From the NCBI RefSeq assembly GCF_006438955.1, contig NZ_RCZK01000002.1, forward strand, positions 248,001-312,000: a stretch of 64,000 nucleotides of DNA, read 5' to 3'. Every line of letters starts with the position of its first letter. Position 1 is the first letter of the stretch. The position numbers were made by a program, and so were the translations under genes. Source of the stretch: Sphingomonas oligophenolica (GTDB lineage: Bacteria > Pseudomonadota > Alphaproteobacteria > Sphingomonadales > Sphingomonadaceae). Positions 43,505-53,841 of this stretch are shown here, one piece after another. The notes beneath the pieces are model-generated. The model saw nothing but the letters and a program-made list of their open reading frames with translations, had not been told where the DNA came from and searched no databases.

Positions 43505-45150
43505 GCCGACGCGGCATCGAGCGGCTTGGCGTACAGATAACCCTGTCCATAGGTGCAGCCCAGCCCCGCCAGCGTCTGCGCGAGTTCGTTGGTCTCGATG
43601 CCTTCCGCGGTGGTCCGCATCCCCAGCGCCTGCGACAGGCTCAGGATCGCGCGCACGATCGAAATCTTGTCGCGATCCGCCAGCATCCCGGTCACAAAGC
43701 TGCGATCGATCTTGAGCACGTCGATCGGCAGCCGCTGGAGATAGGCGAGGTTCGAATAGCCCGTCCCGAAATCGTCCATCGCCAGCGTCGCGCCGAGCTC
43801 TTTTAGCTCGTTCATGATCGCGGCCATCCGATCGGGATCGCTGACGATCGCGCTTTCGGTCAGTTCGAGCGTGAACCGGTTCGCCGCGACGCCATAGCGC
43901 GAGAAGGCGGTGTCGAGCAGCGTGGTGATCGCGTCGCGCTGCAGCTGGATCGCGGACAGGTTGACCGCGACCCGGACGCGGCAATTGCCCCCCGCGTCAT
44001 GATCCCAACCCGCCAGCGTCCGCGCCGCCTCGTCGAGCGCCCAGCGCCCGAGCGGCACGATCAGCCCCGATTCTTCGGCGACGGGAATGAAGTCGGTCGG
44101 CGAATGTTCGCGCCCCTCGCGATCGGTCCACCGCGCCAGCGCCTCGAACGACACGATCTTGCCCGAGGTCAGGTCGCAGATCGGCTGGTAGTGAAGCCGC
44201 AGTTCGCGGTTCTCGATCGCCGCGCGCAACGCGGTTTCCATCGTGAATCGTTCGCGCGCGACGGCGAGCGCCTGGTTCTGATATTCCTCGACGAGCCCGG
44301 TGTCTTTGGCGCGCTTGGCCGCGAACTGGGCGTGGCGGATCAGCTCCTGCGCATCGCCGACCTCGGCCGATCCGTGCGCGATCCCGATCGAACATTCGAC
44401 GCTCAGACGATAATCGGTCAGCCGGAACGGTGACCCGAACGCCGCGCGGATTCGTTCGGCGAGGCAGTGTGCTTCCTGTTCGCTGTCGTCGATCGCCATC
44501 AGGATGCCGAATTCGTCGCCGCCGATCCGCGCCATCGAATCGCGCGCGCGCAGCGCTCCCTTGATGCGCCGCGCGACCGTGATCAGCAGCTCGTCGCCCG
44601 CCAGGCTGCCGAGGCACGCGTTGAATCGATCGAACCGATCGAGATCGAGCACCATCACTGCATGCGTGCCACCCTCGGTTATCGCGGCCTCGATCAACTC
44701 GCCGAACCCTTCGCGATTGGGCAGCCCGGTCAGGCTGTCGGTCGTCATTTCCCGCCGGAGCGAGCGTTCGGTCAGGATTTGCGGGGTCAAATCGAGAAAA
44801 CTGATCGCGCACCGATCAAGCGTCAGGCGCGTCGTGCGCGCCATCGTGACGCGATAATAGCGGCAGTCGATATCGCTCCCCAACTGCCAGTCGAGATCGA
44901 TCCGGCGCTGGTCGGATCGCAGGAACGCATCGACCTTCTCGCCCAGCGCTGCGAGCATCGGCGACCGGTCGGCCACGATCCCCAGTCCCGCCAGTCGATA
45001 GGCGACGTTGAACGCCTCGAACCGGAATCCCGCACCATCGCGAATCAAGTGCGCCGCGGGGAGTGGAATGAGCTCGCAACCTCGCTCGAGCAGCTCTTGC
45101 GAGACCACCAGCGGCGCAGTCGGTTCGGGCAGGTCGCAAGCCATGGCCAC
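43453..45150 (-). CDS. Diguanylate cyclase/phosphodiesterase (PAS-like, GGDEF, EAL)
   Basis: Makes or breaks cyclic di-GMP. The 565-residue cytoplasmic protein has a degenerate PAS-like sensor (1-125), a GGDEF domain (about 135-295) with an intact RIGGDEFG active site, and an EAL domain (about 310-560) with SFEALARW, VAVNLSAIQLQ, LELTESAI, MDDFGTGYSNLAYL, KIDRSFV and TAEGIET. All catalytic residues I can check are present, so both activities are possible; often one dominates. No membrane segment is seen. Confidence 0.93.
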   Translation of the reverse strand: MAMACDLPEPTAPLVVSQELLERGCELIPLPAAHLIRDGAGFRFEAFNVAYRLAGLGIVADRSPMLAALGEKVDAFLRSDQRRIDLDWQLGSDIDCRYYRVTMARTTRLTLDRCAISFLDLTPQILTERSLRREMTTDSLTGLPNREGFGELIEAAITEGGTHAVMVLDLDRFDRFNACLGSLAGDELLITVARRIKGALRARDSMARIGGDEFGILMAIDDSEQEAHCLAERIRAAFGSPFRLTDYRLSVECSIGIAHGSAEVGDAQELIRHAQFAAKRAKDTGLVEEYQNQALAVARERFTMETALRAAIENRELRLHYQPICDLTSGKIVSFEALARWTDREGREHSPTDFIPVAEESGLIVPLGRWALDEAARTLAGWDHDAGGNCRVRVAVNLSAIQLQRDAITTLLDTAFSRYGVAANRFTLELTESAIVSDPDRMAAIMNELKELGATLAMDDFGTGYSNLAYLQRLPIDVLKIDRSFVTGMLADRDKISIVRAILSLSQALGMRTTAEGIETNELAQTLAGLGCTYGQGYLYAKPLDAASAYALLMPSTADTASSVS

Positions 45151-45196
45151 GCTGTACGGTGCACTTCGTTAAGACGCTCTGAAAGCTTGCTTTACA

Positions 45197-47449
45197 TCAA
45201 CCGCCAAAGCGATTGTCGCGGGGGAAGCCGGTCGGCGGGGTCCGCCCCGCCGCGCCGCGCGCCGCGCGCCACAGCGACAGGTCGGGCTCGGTTCGGGTCC
45301 GCCCGCTGTCGCCCCCCATCGCCCAGCTCAGCCCCTCGGCGAAGACGAAGGTGGTCGCGTCCGACAGCGCGCCCTCGCGGAACCGCTGGAGCTGGACGCC
45401 CTGCCCGCGGGTCATCTCGGGAAGCTCGCTCAGCGGGAACACCAGCATCTTGCGGTTGTCCCCCACCGCCGCGACGTAATCCGCGGCCGCGTCGACCGGG
45501 CGCACCACGACCAGCTTCGCGCCGATCCGCGGGGTGACGACGGTCTTGCCCTTGCGTGTCTCGCCAATCACGTCCGCGGTCGGCACGATGAAGCCGCGCC
45601 CGTCGCTCGCCGCGACCAGCAGCTTGTCGTTGCCGCGCGCCGGCAACAGCGCGACGATCCCGACACTGCCGTCGAGATCGATCATCGCGCGTACCGGTTC
45701 GCCGAACCCGCGCCCGCCGGGCAGCTTGTCGGCACCTAGCGTATAGAATCGCCCGTTCTCGCCTGCGAGCAGCAGCTTGTCGGTGGTCTGCGCATGGAAC
45801 GCGAAGGCGGGGCCATCGCCCTCCTTGAACTTCATCATGTCCGCGCTGGACAGCTCAACATGCCCCTTCATCGCGCGGATCCAGCCGCGTTCGGACAGGA
45901 TCACCGAGATCGGCTCGCGCTCGATCATCGCCTCGAGCGGGATGTCGCGCGTCGGGGCGGCTTCCGCTACCGTCGTGCGGCGCTTGCCGAGCAGCGTCTC
46001 GGGACCGTAACGGTCGCGGATCTTGCCGAGGTCGCGCTTCATCCGCGTCCGCTGCCGCGCGTCCGACGACAGCAGCAGCGTCAGTTCGGCCTGTTCCTTG
46101 TCGAGCTTGTCGCGCTCGGTGCGGATCTCGAATTCCTCGAGCCGCCGCAACGACCGCAGCCGCATGTTCAGGATCGCCTCGGCTTGGCGATCGGTCAGCG
46201 CGAACTCCGCGATCATCACCTGCTTGGGCTCGTCCTCGGTGCGGATGATCGCGATCACCCGATCGAGGTTGAGGAACGCGATCAGATACCCGTCGAGCAG
46301 CTCGACCCGGTCCGCGATCTTGGCGAGGCGGTGCTCGGTCCGCCGCCGCAGCACCACGAACTGATGCTCGACCCACGCGGCCAACGCCTCGCGCAGGCTC
46401 ATGACGCGCGGCGTGCGATCCTTGTCGAGCACGTTGAGGTTCAGGCTGAACCGCGATTCCAGATCGGTGAAACGGAACAACCCGTCCATCAACACCCCCG
46501 AATCGACCGTCCGGCTGCGCGGTTCGAGCACGATCCGGATTGCCTCGTCCGATTCGTCGCGGACGTCGGCCAGGATCGGCAGCTTCTTGTCGTTGATCAG
46601 GTTCGCGATCGCCTCGATCAGCTTGCCCTTCTGGACCCCATAGGGGATTTCGGTGATCACCGCGGTCCACGCGCCGCCCTTTTCGCGCTCGATCTCCCAC
46701 CGCGCGCGAACGCGGAAACCGCCGCGCCCGGTCGCGTAATTCTCCGCGATCGCCGCGGGCGAATCGACCACGATCCCCCCGGTCGGAAAATCGGGACCGC
46801 TGACATGCGTCAGGATCGCGGCGTCGTCGGCATCGGGCCGGTCGACCAGCATGATCGCGGCATTCAACAATTCTGCGGCGTTATGCGGCGGGATGTTGGT
46901 CGCCATCCCCACCGCGATCCCGCTCGCGCCATTGGCGAGCAGGTTGGGAAACAAGCCCGGAAACAGCTCGGGCTCCTGGTCCTCGCCATTATAGGTCGCA
47001 CGATACCCGACCGCATCCTCGTCCAGCCCGTCCATCAGGTCGATCGCGACCTGCGTCAGCCGCGCCTCGGTATAGCGATAGGCGGCGGCGTTATCGCCGT
47101 CGATATTGCCGAAATTACCCTGGCCGTCGACCAGCGGATAGCGCAGCGAAAACGTCTGCGCGAGCCGCACCATCGCGTCATACACCGACTGGTCGCCATG
47201 CGGGTGATATTTGCCGATGACGTCGCCGACCACGCGCGCGCATTTCTTATAGCCCTGGCTCGGATCGAGCCGCAGCAGCCGCATCGCCCACAGGAGACGC
47301 CTGTGGACGGGTTTCAGTCCATCGCGAACATCGGGCAGCGAGCGCGCGGTGATCGTCGAGAGCGCATAGACGAGGTAGCGTTCGCTGAGCGCGCTATCGA
47401 ACGGAGCGTCGAGCACACCGATCGGCGGCTCCTGGAAATCGGTGGCCAT
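45197..47449 (-). CDS. parC: DNA topoisomerase IV subunit A
   Basis: Unlinks replicated chromosomes with ParE. The 750-residue protein begins [35 protein letters not shown] and carries the active tyrosine in [11 protein letters not shown] (Tyr126). ParC rather than GyrA is favoured by [34 protein letters not shown] and by a C-terminal region lacking a clear GyrA box. The quinolone-determining stretch reads [10 protein letters not shown], with Gln87 where E. coli ParC has Ser80. Confidence 0.92.
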   Translation of the reverse strand: MATDFQEPPIGVLDAPFDSALSERYLVYALSTITARSLPDVRDGLKPVHRRLLWAMRLLRLDPSQGYKKCARVVGDVIGKYHPHGDQSVYDAMVRLAQTFSLRYPLVDGQGNFGNIDGDNAAAYRYTEARLTQVAIDLMDGLDEDAVGYRATYNGEDQEPELFPGLFPNLLANGASGIAVGMATNIPPHNAAELLNAAIMLVDRPDADDAAILTHVSGPDFPTGGIVVDSPAAIAENYATGRGGFRVRARWEIEREKGGAWTAVITEIPYGVQKGKLIEAIANLINDKKLPILADVRDESDEAIRIVLEPRSRTVDSGVLMDGLFRFTDLESRFSLNLNVLDKDRTPRVMSLREALAAWVEHQFVVLRRRTEHRLAKIADRVELLDGYLIAFLNLDRVIAIIRTEDEPKQVMIAEFALTDRQAEAILNMRLRSLRRLEEFEIRTERDKLDKEQAELTLLLSSDARQRTRMKRDLGKIRDRYGPETLLGKRRTTVAEAAPTRDIPLEAMIEREPISVILSERGWIRAMKGHVELSSADMMKFKEGDGPAFAFHAQTTDKLLLAGENGRFYTLGADKLPGGRGFGEPVRAMIDLDGSVGIVALLPARGNDKLLVAASDGRGFIVPTADVIGETRKGKTVVTPRIGAKLVVVRPVDAAADYVAAVGDNRKMLVFPLSELPEMTRGQGVQLQRFREGALSDATTFVFAEGLSWAMGGDSGRTRTEPDLSLWRAARGAAGRTPPTGFPRDNRFGG

Positions 47450-47494
47450 ATCGGGAACGGCTTAGCAGCGCGTGCCCTGCGGTCAAACGCCGCG

Positions 47495-48673
47495 CTAACC
47501 GGCGCGGCGATGCGCCGCCACCGCTTGCGCCAGGATCACGCGATGCAGCCGCCCGGTCTCATTCCAGTCGTACCGCTCGGCATAGCGCCGCGTCGCGCCG
47601 CGATCGGGTGGATCGGCGAGCACCGCCGCCATTCCCCGTGCGATCGCGTCGACCGAACGATCCGACGTCAACACGCCCGCCTCGGGCACCTTCACCACCT
47701 CGGGCGACCCCCACACCGGGGTCGCGACCAGCGGCGTCCCGCACGCCAGCGCCTCGAGCAACACGTTCGAAATCCCTTCGCGCTCGGAGCAATTGGCAAC
47801 CACGTCGACCGCGCCATACAGGTCGACGAGCCGCGCCTGATCGACGTGACCCAGGAAATCGACCCTCTCCGCGACACCTTCCGCCACCGCCAGCGCGCGA
47901 TACGCCGCGTCATTCGGCCCATGCCCCGCGATCATCAGCCGCACCCCCGGCAGCCTCGCGATCGCGCGAATCGCGAGATCCTGCCCTTTGAGGTCGATCA
48001 GATGCCCCGCGATCAGCACCGTCGGCCGCGCAATTCCGAGCCGCGTCCGCAACGCCGCGCGGTCGGCAGGCGGGCGGAACAGGTCGAGGTCGACGCCATG
48101 CTCGACGACAAGCGTCTTCGCGGCATCGACCCCGATTCCGACCAGTTCGTCGCGCAGCGCCCCGCACACCGCAGTCACCGCGGCGGCCCCCGCGCAGGCG
48201 GCGACGATCATCGCGCGCTCGGCGCGGCGCTGCGCGATCAGCGTCACGTCGCTGCCCAGCGCGGTCAGCACCACCGGCACATCGAACTGCGCCGCCAATC
48301 GGCTCGCCGCGACCCCATCGGGATAGAGATAATAGGCATCGATCACGTCGAAATCGAACGTCCGCCGCAGCGCCGTGATCGGGCGATACAGCGCCGCCGC
48401 CATCAACCCCGGCGTCAGCCGCGCGAGGCCCGGAATTACCGGAATCCGCGGATGGTCGATCGCGATCCCCCGCCGCATCGCGGTGCGCGGCGCCCGCGCA
48501 AACTCCGCGTAGCGCCCGAACACCGGGTTACGGCTGGGAAACCACGGCACCGGCGCGACGACGCGAACTTCGTCGCCGGGTTGCGCGATGTGCGCGACGC
48601 GATGCTCGATGAAGATGCCGTGGCGCGGCTGCGCATCGCTGGGATAGAGCCCGGAAAGGAGGAGAATCTTCAT
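47495..48673 (-). CDS. Glycosyltransferase family 4
   Basis: A 392-residue GT-B glycosyltransferase: MKILLLSGLYPSDAQPRHGIFIEHRV, VVAPVPWFPSRNP, then in the C-terminal half VLIAGHLIDLKGQDLAIRAIARL and the nucleotide-sugar motif EREGISNVLLEALACGTPLVATPVWGSPEVV. It would build a capsular or exopolysaccharide unit. No other polysaccharide gene is nearby, so the product is unknown. Confidence 0.93.
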   Translation of the reverse strand: MKILLLSGLYPSDAQPRHGIFIEHRVAHIAQPGDEVRVVAPVPWFPSRNPVFGRYAEFARAPRTAMRRGIAIDHPRIPVIPGLARLTPGLMAAALYRPITALRRTFDFDVIDAYYLYPDGVAASRLAAQFDVPVVLTALGSDVTLIAQRRAERAMIVAACAGAAAVTAVCGALRDELVGIGVDAAKTLVVEHGVDLDLFRPPADRAALRTRLGIARPTVLIAGHLIDLKGQDLAIRAIARLPGVRLMIAGHGPNDAAYRALAVAEGVAERVDFLGHVDQARLVDLYGAVDVVANCSEREGISNVLLEALACGTPLVATPVWGSPEVVKVPEAGVLTSDRSVDAIARGMAAVLADPPDRGATRRYAERYDWNETGRLHRVILAQAVAAHRRAG

Positions 48674-48749
48674 TGCGCCCGCCCGATAGCATGATCGGGT
48701 TACGGTCTCGTCACCGTTCAGCTTGGCGCGACGCGGGCGCGTGGGCTAG

Positions 48750-49697
48750 ATGCCGCCGATGCGCTTCCTCGCCCTGCTCCTGCTGCCGATCGCGGCGTTC
48801 GCCTGTTCCGCCCCTGCGCCGACGGAGGCCCGCTTGCTTACATGGTCCGATCTCACCCGCCGTCCACGCCCCACGCCTGACGCGACGGTCGCCTATGGCA
48901 CCGATCCGCTTCAAAAGGGTGACCTGTGGATCCCGCAGCGCAAGCCCAACGGCAACGCACGCCCGCCCGTGATCATCATGATCCACGGCGGCTGCTGGCA
49001 AACCGACATCGCCGACCGCACGCTGATGGATTGGATCGCCGACGATCTGCGGCATGACGGCATCGCGGTCTGGAACATCGATTATCGCGGGGTCGATCGT
49101 CCCGGCGGCGGCTATCCCGGTACCTTCACAGACACCGGTAAGGCAGTCGACCAACTGCATGCGATTGCAAAGAAATACCACCTCGACGCGCGCCGCGTCG
49201 TCGCGATCGGCCACAGCGCCGGGGGCCATCTCGCGCTCTGGGCGGCGGGCCGCGCCCGGCTTCCCGCATCGAGCCCACTGCGGGTCGCACACCCGTTGCG
49301 GATCAACCACGTCATCAGCCTCGGCGGCCTGCCCGATCTCGAGGCGACCGCCGCCAGCCCCGACAATGGCTGCGGCACGGCGGTCGTCGCGCGGCTCGTC
49401 GGCCCACTAGACAACAACACCCGTCCCGATCCTTATGCCGATACCTCGGTCACGCGGCTGCTCCCCCTCGGCGTGTCTCAGGACTTGGTCAACGGCCGCG
49501 AAGACCACATCATCCCCTATCGCCTCGCGACCGGCTACGTCGCCACGGCGACAACAGCAGGCGACACCGCCGTCCTCCATACCGTGCCGAACACCGGCCA
49601 TGTCGAACTCATCACCCCCGAATCGACGGCATGGGCGGAAACCAGGCGCCTCATCCACGCCGCGCTCCTCATTCCTTCCCCGCAGGGGGAAGAATGA
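48750..49697 (+). CDS. Exported alpha/beta hydrolase, kynurenine formamidase-like
   Basis: A 315-residue alpha/beta hydrolase with an N-terminal signal sequence (FLALLLLPIAAFAC, possibly a lipoprotein). The fold shows VIIMIHGGCWQTDIADRTLMDWIADDL (oxyanion HGG), the nucleophile GHSAGGHLALWAAG and the late His in NTGHVELI. The esterase/formamidase subgroup hydrolyses N-formylkynurenine, and kynureninase is encoded just after it (ATG one base past this stop), so a formamidase role fits; an export signal is unusual for that. Confidence 0.78.
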   Translation: MPPMRFLALLLLPIAAFACSAPAPTEARLLTWSDLTRRPRPTPDATVAYGTDPLQKGDLWIPQRKPNGNARPPVIIMIHGGCWQTDIADRTLMDWIADDLRHDGIAVWNIDYRGVDRPGGGYPGTFTDTGKAVDQLHAIAKKYHLDARRVVAIGHSAGGHLALWAAGRARLPASSPLRVAHPLRINHVISLGGLPDLEATAASPDNGCGTAVVARLVGPLDNNTRPDPYADTSVTRLLPLGVSQDLVNGREDHIIPYRLATGYVATATTAGDTAVLHTVPNTGHVELITPESTAWAETRRLIHAALLIPSPQGEE

Positions 49698-49698
49698 C

Positions 49699-50913
49699 AT
49701 GACCCGCGACGACGCCCGCGCGCTCGACGCCGCCGATCCGCTCGCGCGCTACCGCGACCTGTTCGACCTGCCCGACGGCGTCATCTACCTCGACGGCAAC
49801 TCGCTCGGCGCACTGCCCAAAGCCGTGCCCGCGGCGATCGCCGACGCGACGACCCGCCAATGGGGCGACCGCCTCATCCGCAGCTGGAACGAAGGCTGGA
49901 TCGACGCCCCCCAGCGGCTCGGCGCGCAAGTCGCGCCATTGATCGGCGCTGCGCCCGACGAGGTGATCGTCGGCGATTCAACCTCCACCCATCTGTTCAA
50001 GCTGATCGTCGCCGCGCTTCGCAACAATCCCGGCCGAAACACCGTCGTCAGCGAACGCGGCAATTTCCCGACCGACCTCCATATCGCCGAGGGTGCGGTC
50101 GCCTGCGTCCCCGGCGCACGCCTGCGCACGGTCGATCGCGATGACCTCGCCGACGCGATCGACGCCGACACCGCGCTGCTGATGCTCACCCACGTCCACT
50201 ACAAGACCGCCGACCGTTTCGACATGCCCGCGTGGACCGCCCGCGCGCACGCCGCGGGCGCGCTCATGCTGTGGGACCTCAGCCACAGCGTCGGCGCCGT
50301 CCCGCTCGACCTTACCGCCGCGAATGCGGATATGGCGGTGGGCTGCACCTATAAATATCTCAACGGCGGCCCCGGCGCCCCCGCCTTCCTCTTCGTCGCC
50401 GATCGGCACCAGGCCGCGTTCGCCAACCCGATCTCGGGCTGGATGGGCCACGCCGCGCCGTTCGAGTTCGCCGACGCCTATCGTCCCGCCGACGGCATGA
50501 CGCGTTGGCTCGTCGGCACCCCCCCGATCCTGTCGACGGCCGCGCTCGAGGCGGCGCTCGGCGTCTGGGTCGATATCGACCAGGCGCAGGTCGCCACCAA
50601 GAGCGCCGCGCTGTTCGACATCCTCGCCGCCGCGGGCGATGCGCTCGGCCTCGCGTGCGTCTCCCCGCGCGATCCTGCCCATCGCGGCAGCCACATCAGC
50701 TTCCGCCATCCCCACGCCTACGCGATCACCCAGGCGCTGATCGCGCGCGGCGTCATCGGCGATTTCCGCGATCCCGATATCCTCCGCCTCGGCCTCACCC
50801 CGCTCTATCTCAGCCACGACGACGTTTGGCGCGCGGGCGCTATCCTCGCCGACGTCATGCGTGATGAAGCCTGGCGCGACCCAGCTTATGCTGAGCGCTC
50901 GGTCGTCACCTGA
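49699..50913 (+). CDS. kynU: Kynureninase
   Basis: PLP enzyme cleaving kynurenine to anthranilate and alanine in tryptophan breakdown. The 404-residue protein has GVIYLDGNSLGALPKAVP, VGDSTSTHLFKLIVAAL, LWDLSHSVGAVPLDL, and the PLP-lysine stretch GCTYKYLNGGPGAPAFLFV, followed by GWMGHAAPFEF and GTPPILSTAALEAAL. The ATG at 49699 lies one base after the hydrolase stop, so the pair is an operon. No tryptophan dioxygenase gene is in the window. Confidence 0.95.
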   Translation: MTRDDARALDAADPLARYRDLFDLPDGVIYLDGNSLGALPKAVPAAIADATTRQWGDRLIRSWNEGWIDAPQRLGAQVAPLIGAAPDEVIVGDSTSTHLFKLIVAALRNNPGRNTVVSERGNFPTDLHIAEGAVACVPGARLRTVDRDDLADAIDADTALLMLTHVHYKTADRFDMPAWTARAHAAGALMLWDLSHSVGAVPLDLTAANADMAVGCTYKYLNGGPGAPAFLFVADRHQAAFANPISGWMGHAAPFEFADAYRPADGMTRWLVGTPPILSTAALEAALGVWVDIDQAQVATKSAALFDILAAAGDALGLACVSPRDPAHRGSHISFRHPHAYAITQALIARGVIGDFRDPDILRLGLTPLYLSHDDVWRAGAILADVMRDEAWRDPAYAERSVVT

Positions 50914-51205
50914 CCGTCGACCGGGTTGCGTACGTCCGCTGTCCTACAGCCGTCGGTGCTGTCATGATCCCAGCATGGCCATGCTCCTCACCTTCGTCGA
51001 TCCCGCAGCGTCTGCCGCCACATTGAAGCCACAATTACTCTTCGTTCCGTGTAAACCTCGTCAATGTTGCCTTGATTCCGCCATAATTCGGCCTGCGTCA
51101 CTTGATTGCGCAGCGCCGCCCCATCCTCTATAGCCGCGCCCATTCCGGCCCCGGCACGCTCATCAGCGCCGCCGGGGCTCATCTTTTACGTTCAAGGGGA
51201 AGCGC
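50914..51205. other. Intergenic region before purC
   Basis: About 290 bases with no convincing gene. The segment 51020-51110 is richer in A/T than its surroundings and is the probable promoter region of the purC-purS-purQ operon. I could not identify a recognisable riboswitch or PUR box. Confidence 0.4.
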
Positions 51206-51985
51206 ATGCCTCGCCGCCGCCAGATCTACGAAGGCAAGGCCAAGATCCTCTACGAGGGTCCGGAGCCCGGCACGCTGATCCAGTATTTCAAGGACGACGC
51301 CACCGCCTTCAACGCGCAGAAGAAGGGCACGATCAGCGGCAAGGGCGTCCTCAACAACCGGATCAGCGAGCACATCTTCACGCTGCTCGACCATATCGGC
51401 GTGCCGACGCACTTCATCCGCCGTCTCAACATGCGCGAACAACTCATTCGTCAGGTAGAGATCGTCCCGATCGAGGTCGTCGTCCGCAACATCGCCGCAG
51501 GCTCGCTCTCGACCCGGCTGGGAATCGAGGAAGGCACCAAGCTCCCGCGCACGATCATCGAATATTATTACAAGGACGATGCGCTCCGCGATCCGATGAT
51601 TAGCGACGAACATATCGCCGCGTTCGGTTGGGCGAGCCAGGAGGAGATGCACGACATCGCCGACCTCGCGATCCGGATCAACGACTTCTTGTCGGGGCTG
51701 TTCGCGGGCGCGCGGATCAAGCTGGTCGATTTCAAGCTCGAATTCGGGCGGGTCTGGGACAACGACTACGGCCGGATCATCCTCGCCGACGAGATCAGCC
51801 CCGATGGCTGTCGCCTGTGGGACATGGAAACCAACGAGAAGATGGACAAGGATCGCTTCCGCCGCGATCTCGGCGGCGAAGTCGAGGCGTATCAAGAAGT
51901 TGCGCGTCGCCTTGGCCTGCTGCCCGAAGGTGGCGACAGTGCCGTCCTCGACCTCGAAAAGCATCGAAAGAGCCGGGGCAAGTGA
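51206..51985 (+). CDS. purC: Phosphoribosylaminoimidazole-succinocarboxamide synthase
   Basis: Makes SAICAR from CAIR and aspartate in de novo purine synthesis. The 259-residue protein starts [34 protein letters not shown], has [41 protein letters not shown] and the KLEFGR...[14 protein letters not shown] signature. AGGGGA supports the start. First gene of purC-purS-purQ. Confidence 0.97.
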   Translation: MPRRRQIYEGKAKILYEGPEPGTLIQYFKDDATAFNAQKKGTISGKGVLNNRISEHIFTLLDHIGVPTHFIRRLNMREQLIRQVEIVPIEVVVRNIAAGSLSTRLGIEEGTKLPRTIIEYYYKDDALRDPMISDEHIAAFGWASQEEMHDIADLAIRINDFLSGLFAGARIKLVDFKLEFGRVWDNDYGRIILADEISPDGCRLWDMETNEKMDKDRFRRDLGGEVEAYQEVARRLGLLPEGGDSAVLDLEKHRKSRGK

Positions 51986-51986
51986 T

Positions 51987-52280
51987 ATGAAGATCAAGGT
52001 GTTCGTGACGTTGAAGCCCGGCGTGCTCGATCCCCAGGGCCGCGCGATCCATCACGCGCTCGGCAGCCTCGGTTTCGACGGCGTACAGGATGTCCGCCAG
52101 GGCAAGCTGATCGAGCTCGATGTCGCCGACTCGACCGACGACGCCGCCATCGATGCGATGTGCCGCAAGCTCCTCGCCAATACCGTGATCGAGAATTATC
52201 GGGTCGAGAAAGCGTCGCCAGGAAAAGTGGGAACCGGTTTTCCGTCCGGCGACGCGCCCAACCAAGAATCTGCCGCGTGA
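51987..52280 (+). CDS. purS: Phosphoribosylformylglycinamidine synthase subunit PurS, with extended C-terminus
   Basis: Small subunit that bridges PurL and Pur[31 protein letters not shown] and [14 protein letters not shown] are the family's start and end. Here 97 residues are made, about 15-20 more than usual, because the frame runs on through [19 protein letters not shown], which is encoded by a dispersed repeat. The stop overlaps purQ's GTG (GTGA), so coupling is preserved. Confidence 0.93.
   Translation: MKIKVFVTLKPGVLDPQGRAIHHALGSLGFDGVQDVRQGKLIELDVADSTDDAAIDAMCRKLLANTVIENYRVEKASPGKVGTGFPSGDAPNQESAA
52221..52243. repeat. Alphaproteobacterial palindromic repeat in the 3' end of purS
   Basis: GGAAAAGTGGGAACCGGTTTTCC is an imperfect palindrome around ACCGGT and resembles a repeat widespread in alphaproteobacterial genomes (from memory). 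It is translated as part of the extra C-terminal residues of PurS. Confidence 0.7.
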
Positions 52281-52945
52281 AGACTGCGGTCATCGTCTTC
52301 CCCGGCTCGAATTGCGACCGCGACCTCGCCGTCGCGCTAGAAGCGGTAACCGGCACCCGCCCCGCGATGATCTGGCACGCCGATACCACGCTGCCCGACG
52401 GCCTCGGCATGATCGCAGTTCCCGGCGGCTTCTCCTACGGCGATTACCTCCGCTCGGGCGCGATCGCGGCGCGCTCGCCGATCATGCGCGCGGTCGTCGA
52501 GGCGGCGGGCAAGGGCATGCGCGTGCTCGGGGTCTGCAACGGCTTTCAGGTGCTGACCGAAGCCGGCCTCCTCCCCGGCGCGCTGATGCGCAACGCGGGG
52601 CTCAACTTCGTCTGCCGCGACGTCGCGCTGACCGTGGAGAACGCGCAATCCGCTTTCACCTCAGGTTATGACGCGGGTGAAACGGTCAGCTTCCCGGTCG
52701 CACACCACGATGGCAACTACGTCGCCGACGATGACACGCTCGACCGCGTCGAAGGCGAAGGCCGCGTCGCCTTCCGCTACGCCGAACCCGTCAACGGCAG
52801 CGCGCGCGCCATCGCCGGGCTGCTCAACAACCGCGGCAACGTGCTGGGCATGATGCCCCACCCCGAACGCCGAATCGAGGCGGCGCACGGCGGCGACGAC
52901 GGGCGGCGCCTGTTCGAAGGGCTGCTGGAGCTGGTGGGCGCCTAG
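52277..52945 (+). CDS. purQ: Phosphoribosylformylglycinamidine synthase subunit PurQ
   Basis: Glutaminase subunit that feeds ammonia to PurL. The 222-residue protein starts at a GTG overlapping pur[21 protein letters not shown]. The catalytic cysteine is in [21 protein letters not shown], and the His/Glu pair is in GMMPHPERR. Its stop overlaps the convergent transporter gene by three to four bases (CTAG). Confidence 0.97.
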   Translation: MKTAVIVFPGSNCDRDLAVALEAVTGTRPAMIWHADTTLPDGLGMIAVPGGFSYGDYLRSGAIAARSPIMRAVVEAAGKGMRVLGVCNGFQVLTEAGLLPGALMRNAGLNFVCRDVALTVENAQSAFTSGYDAGETVSFPVAHHDGNYVADDDTLDRVEGEGRVAFRYAEPVNGSARAIAGLLNNRGNVLGMMPHPERRIEAAHGGDDGRRLFEGLLELVGA

Positions 52946-53703
52946 ACCCGCGCCCGAAACGGCGAGAAATCGGTCCCCTCGTCGAACACGTCCACCCCCT
53001 CCGCGCGCTTGAGCCAGCCGACCACCGCATAGGTCACCGGGGTCAGCACCACCTCCCACCCGACCTTGAGCGCCCATTGGGTGAACAGGACTACGACGAC
53101 CAGATGCGTCGTCCACCCCGCCGCGCCCCAGAACGCAAGCGGATAGAAAATCATACTGTCGACGCCCTCGCCCAGCACCGTCGACCCGATCGTCCGCGTC
53201 CACAGATGCCGCCCCGCGGTCCATAATTTCATCCGCGCCATGACGTAGGAGTTGACGAATTCCCCCGCCCAGAACGCGCAGACGCTCGCGAACACGATCC
53301 GCGGCACCTGGCCGAAGACGGTCGCGTACGCCGCCTGGTTGGTCCACGACGGCGCGGGCGGCAGCGCGACGACGACCCACGCCATGAACGCCATGAAGAC
53401 GGTCGCGCCGAACCCCGCCCAGATCACGCGGCGGGCGCGCGCATAGCCATAGACCTCGGTCAGCACGTCGCCGATGACATAGCTCACCGGGAAAAACAGG
53501 ATCCCCGCGCCGAACGGCCAGCCGCCGATGACCGGCAGGTGAACCACCGCGACCTTGCCCGCGCCGATGACGTTCGACAGCAGCAGGATCGCGACGAACG
53601 CCGCCATCACGAAATCATAATAGCGGAACTGCCCGCCCGCGATGTCGCGCGCGGCGACGCGTCGTTCTGCCCCCTGGTCCATGCCCGCCGTTATGATCGC
53701 CAT
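52942..53703 (-). CDS. Queuosine precursor transporter (YhhQ/VUT family)
   Basis: Imports preQ0/preQ1 for queuosine tRNA modification. The 253-residue membrane protein has about six helices, with [57 protein letters not shown], and [17 protein letters not shown]...[25 protein letters not shown], the family's characteristic run. ATG 53703 has a G-rich Shine-Dalgarno (GGGGGACGGGA) just upstream. No preQ1 riboswitch is visible, as the space to the tRNA is only about 40 bases. Confidence 0.92.
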   Translation of the reverse strand: MAIITAGMDQGAERRVAARDIAGGQFRYYDFVMAAFVAILLLSNVIGAGKVAVVHLPVIGGWPFGAGILFFPVSYVIGDVLTEVYGYARARRVIWAGFGATVFMAFMAWVVVALPPAPSWTNQAAYATVFGQVPRIVFASVCAFWAGEFVNSYVMARMKLWTAGRHLWTRTIGSTVLGEGVDSMIFYPLAFWGAAGWTTHLVVVVLFTQWALKVGWEVVLTPVTYAVVGWLKRAEGVDVFDEGTDFSPFRARV

Positions 53704-53742
53704 TCCCGTCCCCCGCAATCCGCGCTAATCGTACCGCGGTGC

Positions 53743-53819
<77 letters not shown>

Positions 53820-53841
53820 TTCCTTGCCGGAGAATTGCCCG

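Noticed and set aside
45794..48694. A 966-codon open frame opposite parC and the glycosyltransferase
   Set aside because: It spans two genuine minus-strand genes and has repetitive Arg/His/Asp-rich sequence typical of antisense frames in high-GC DNA.
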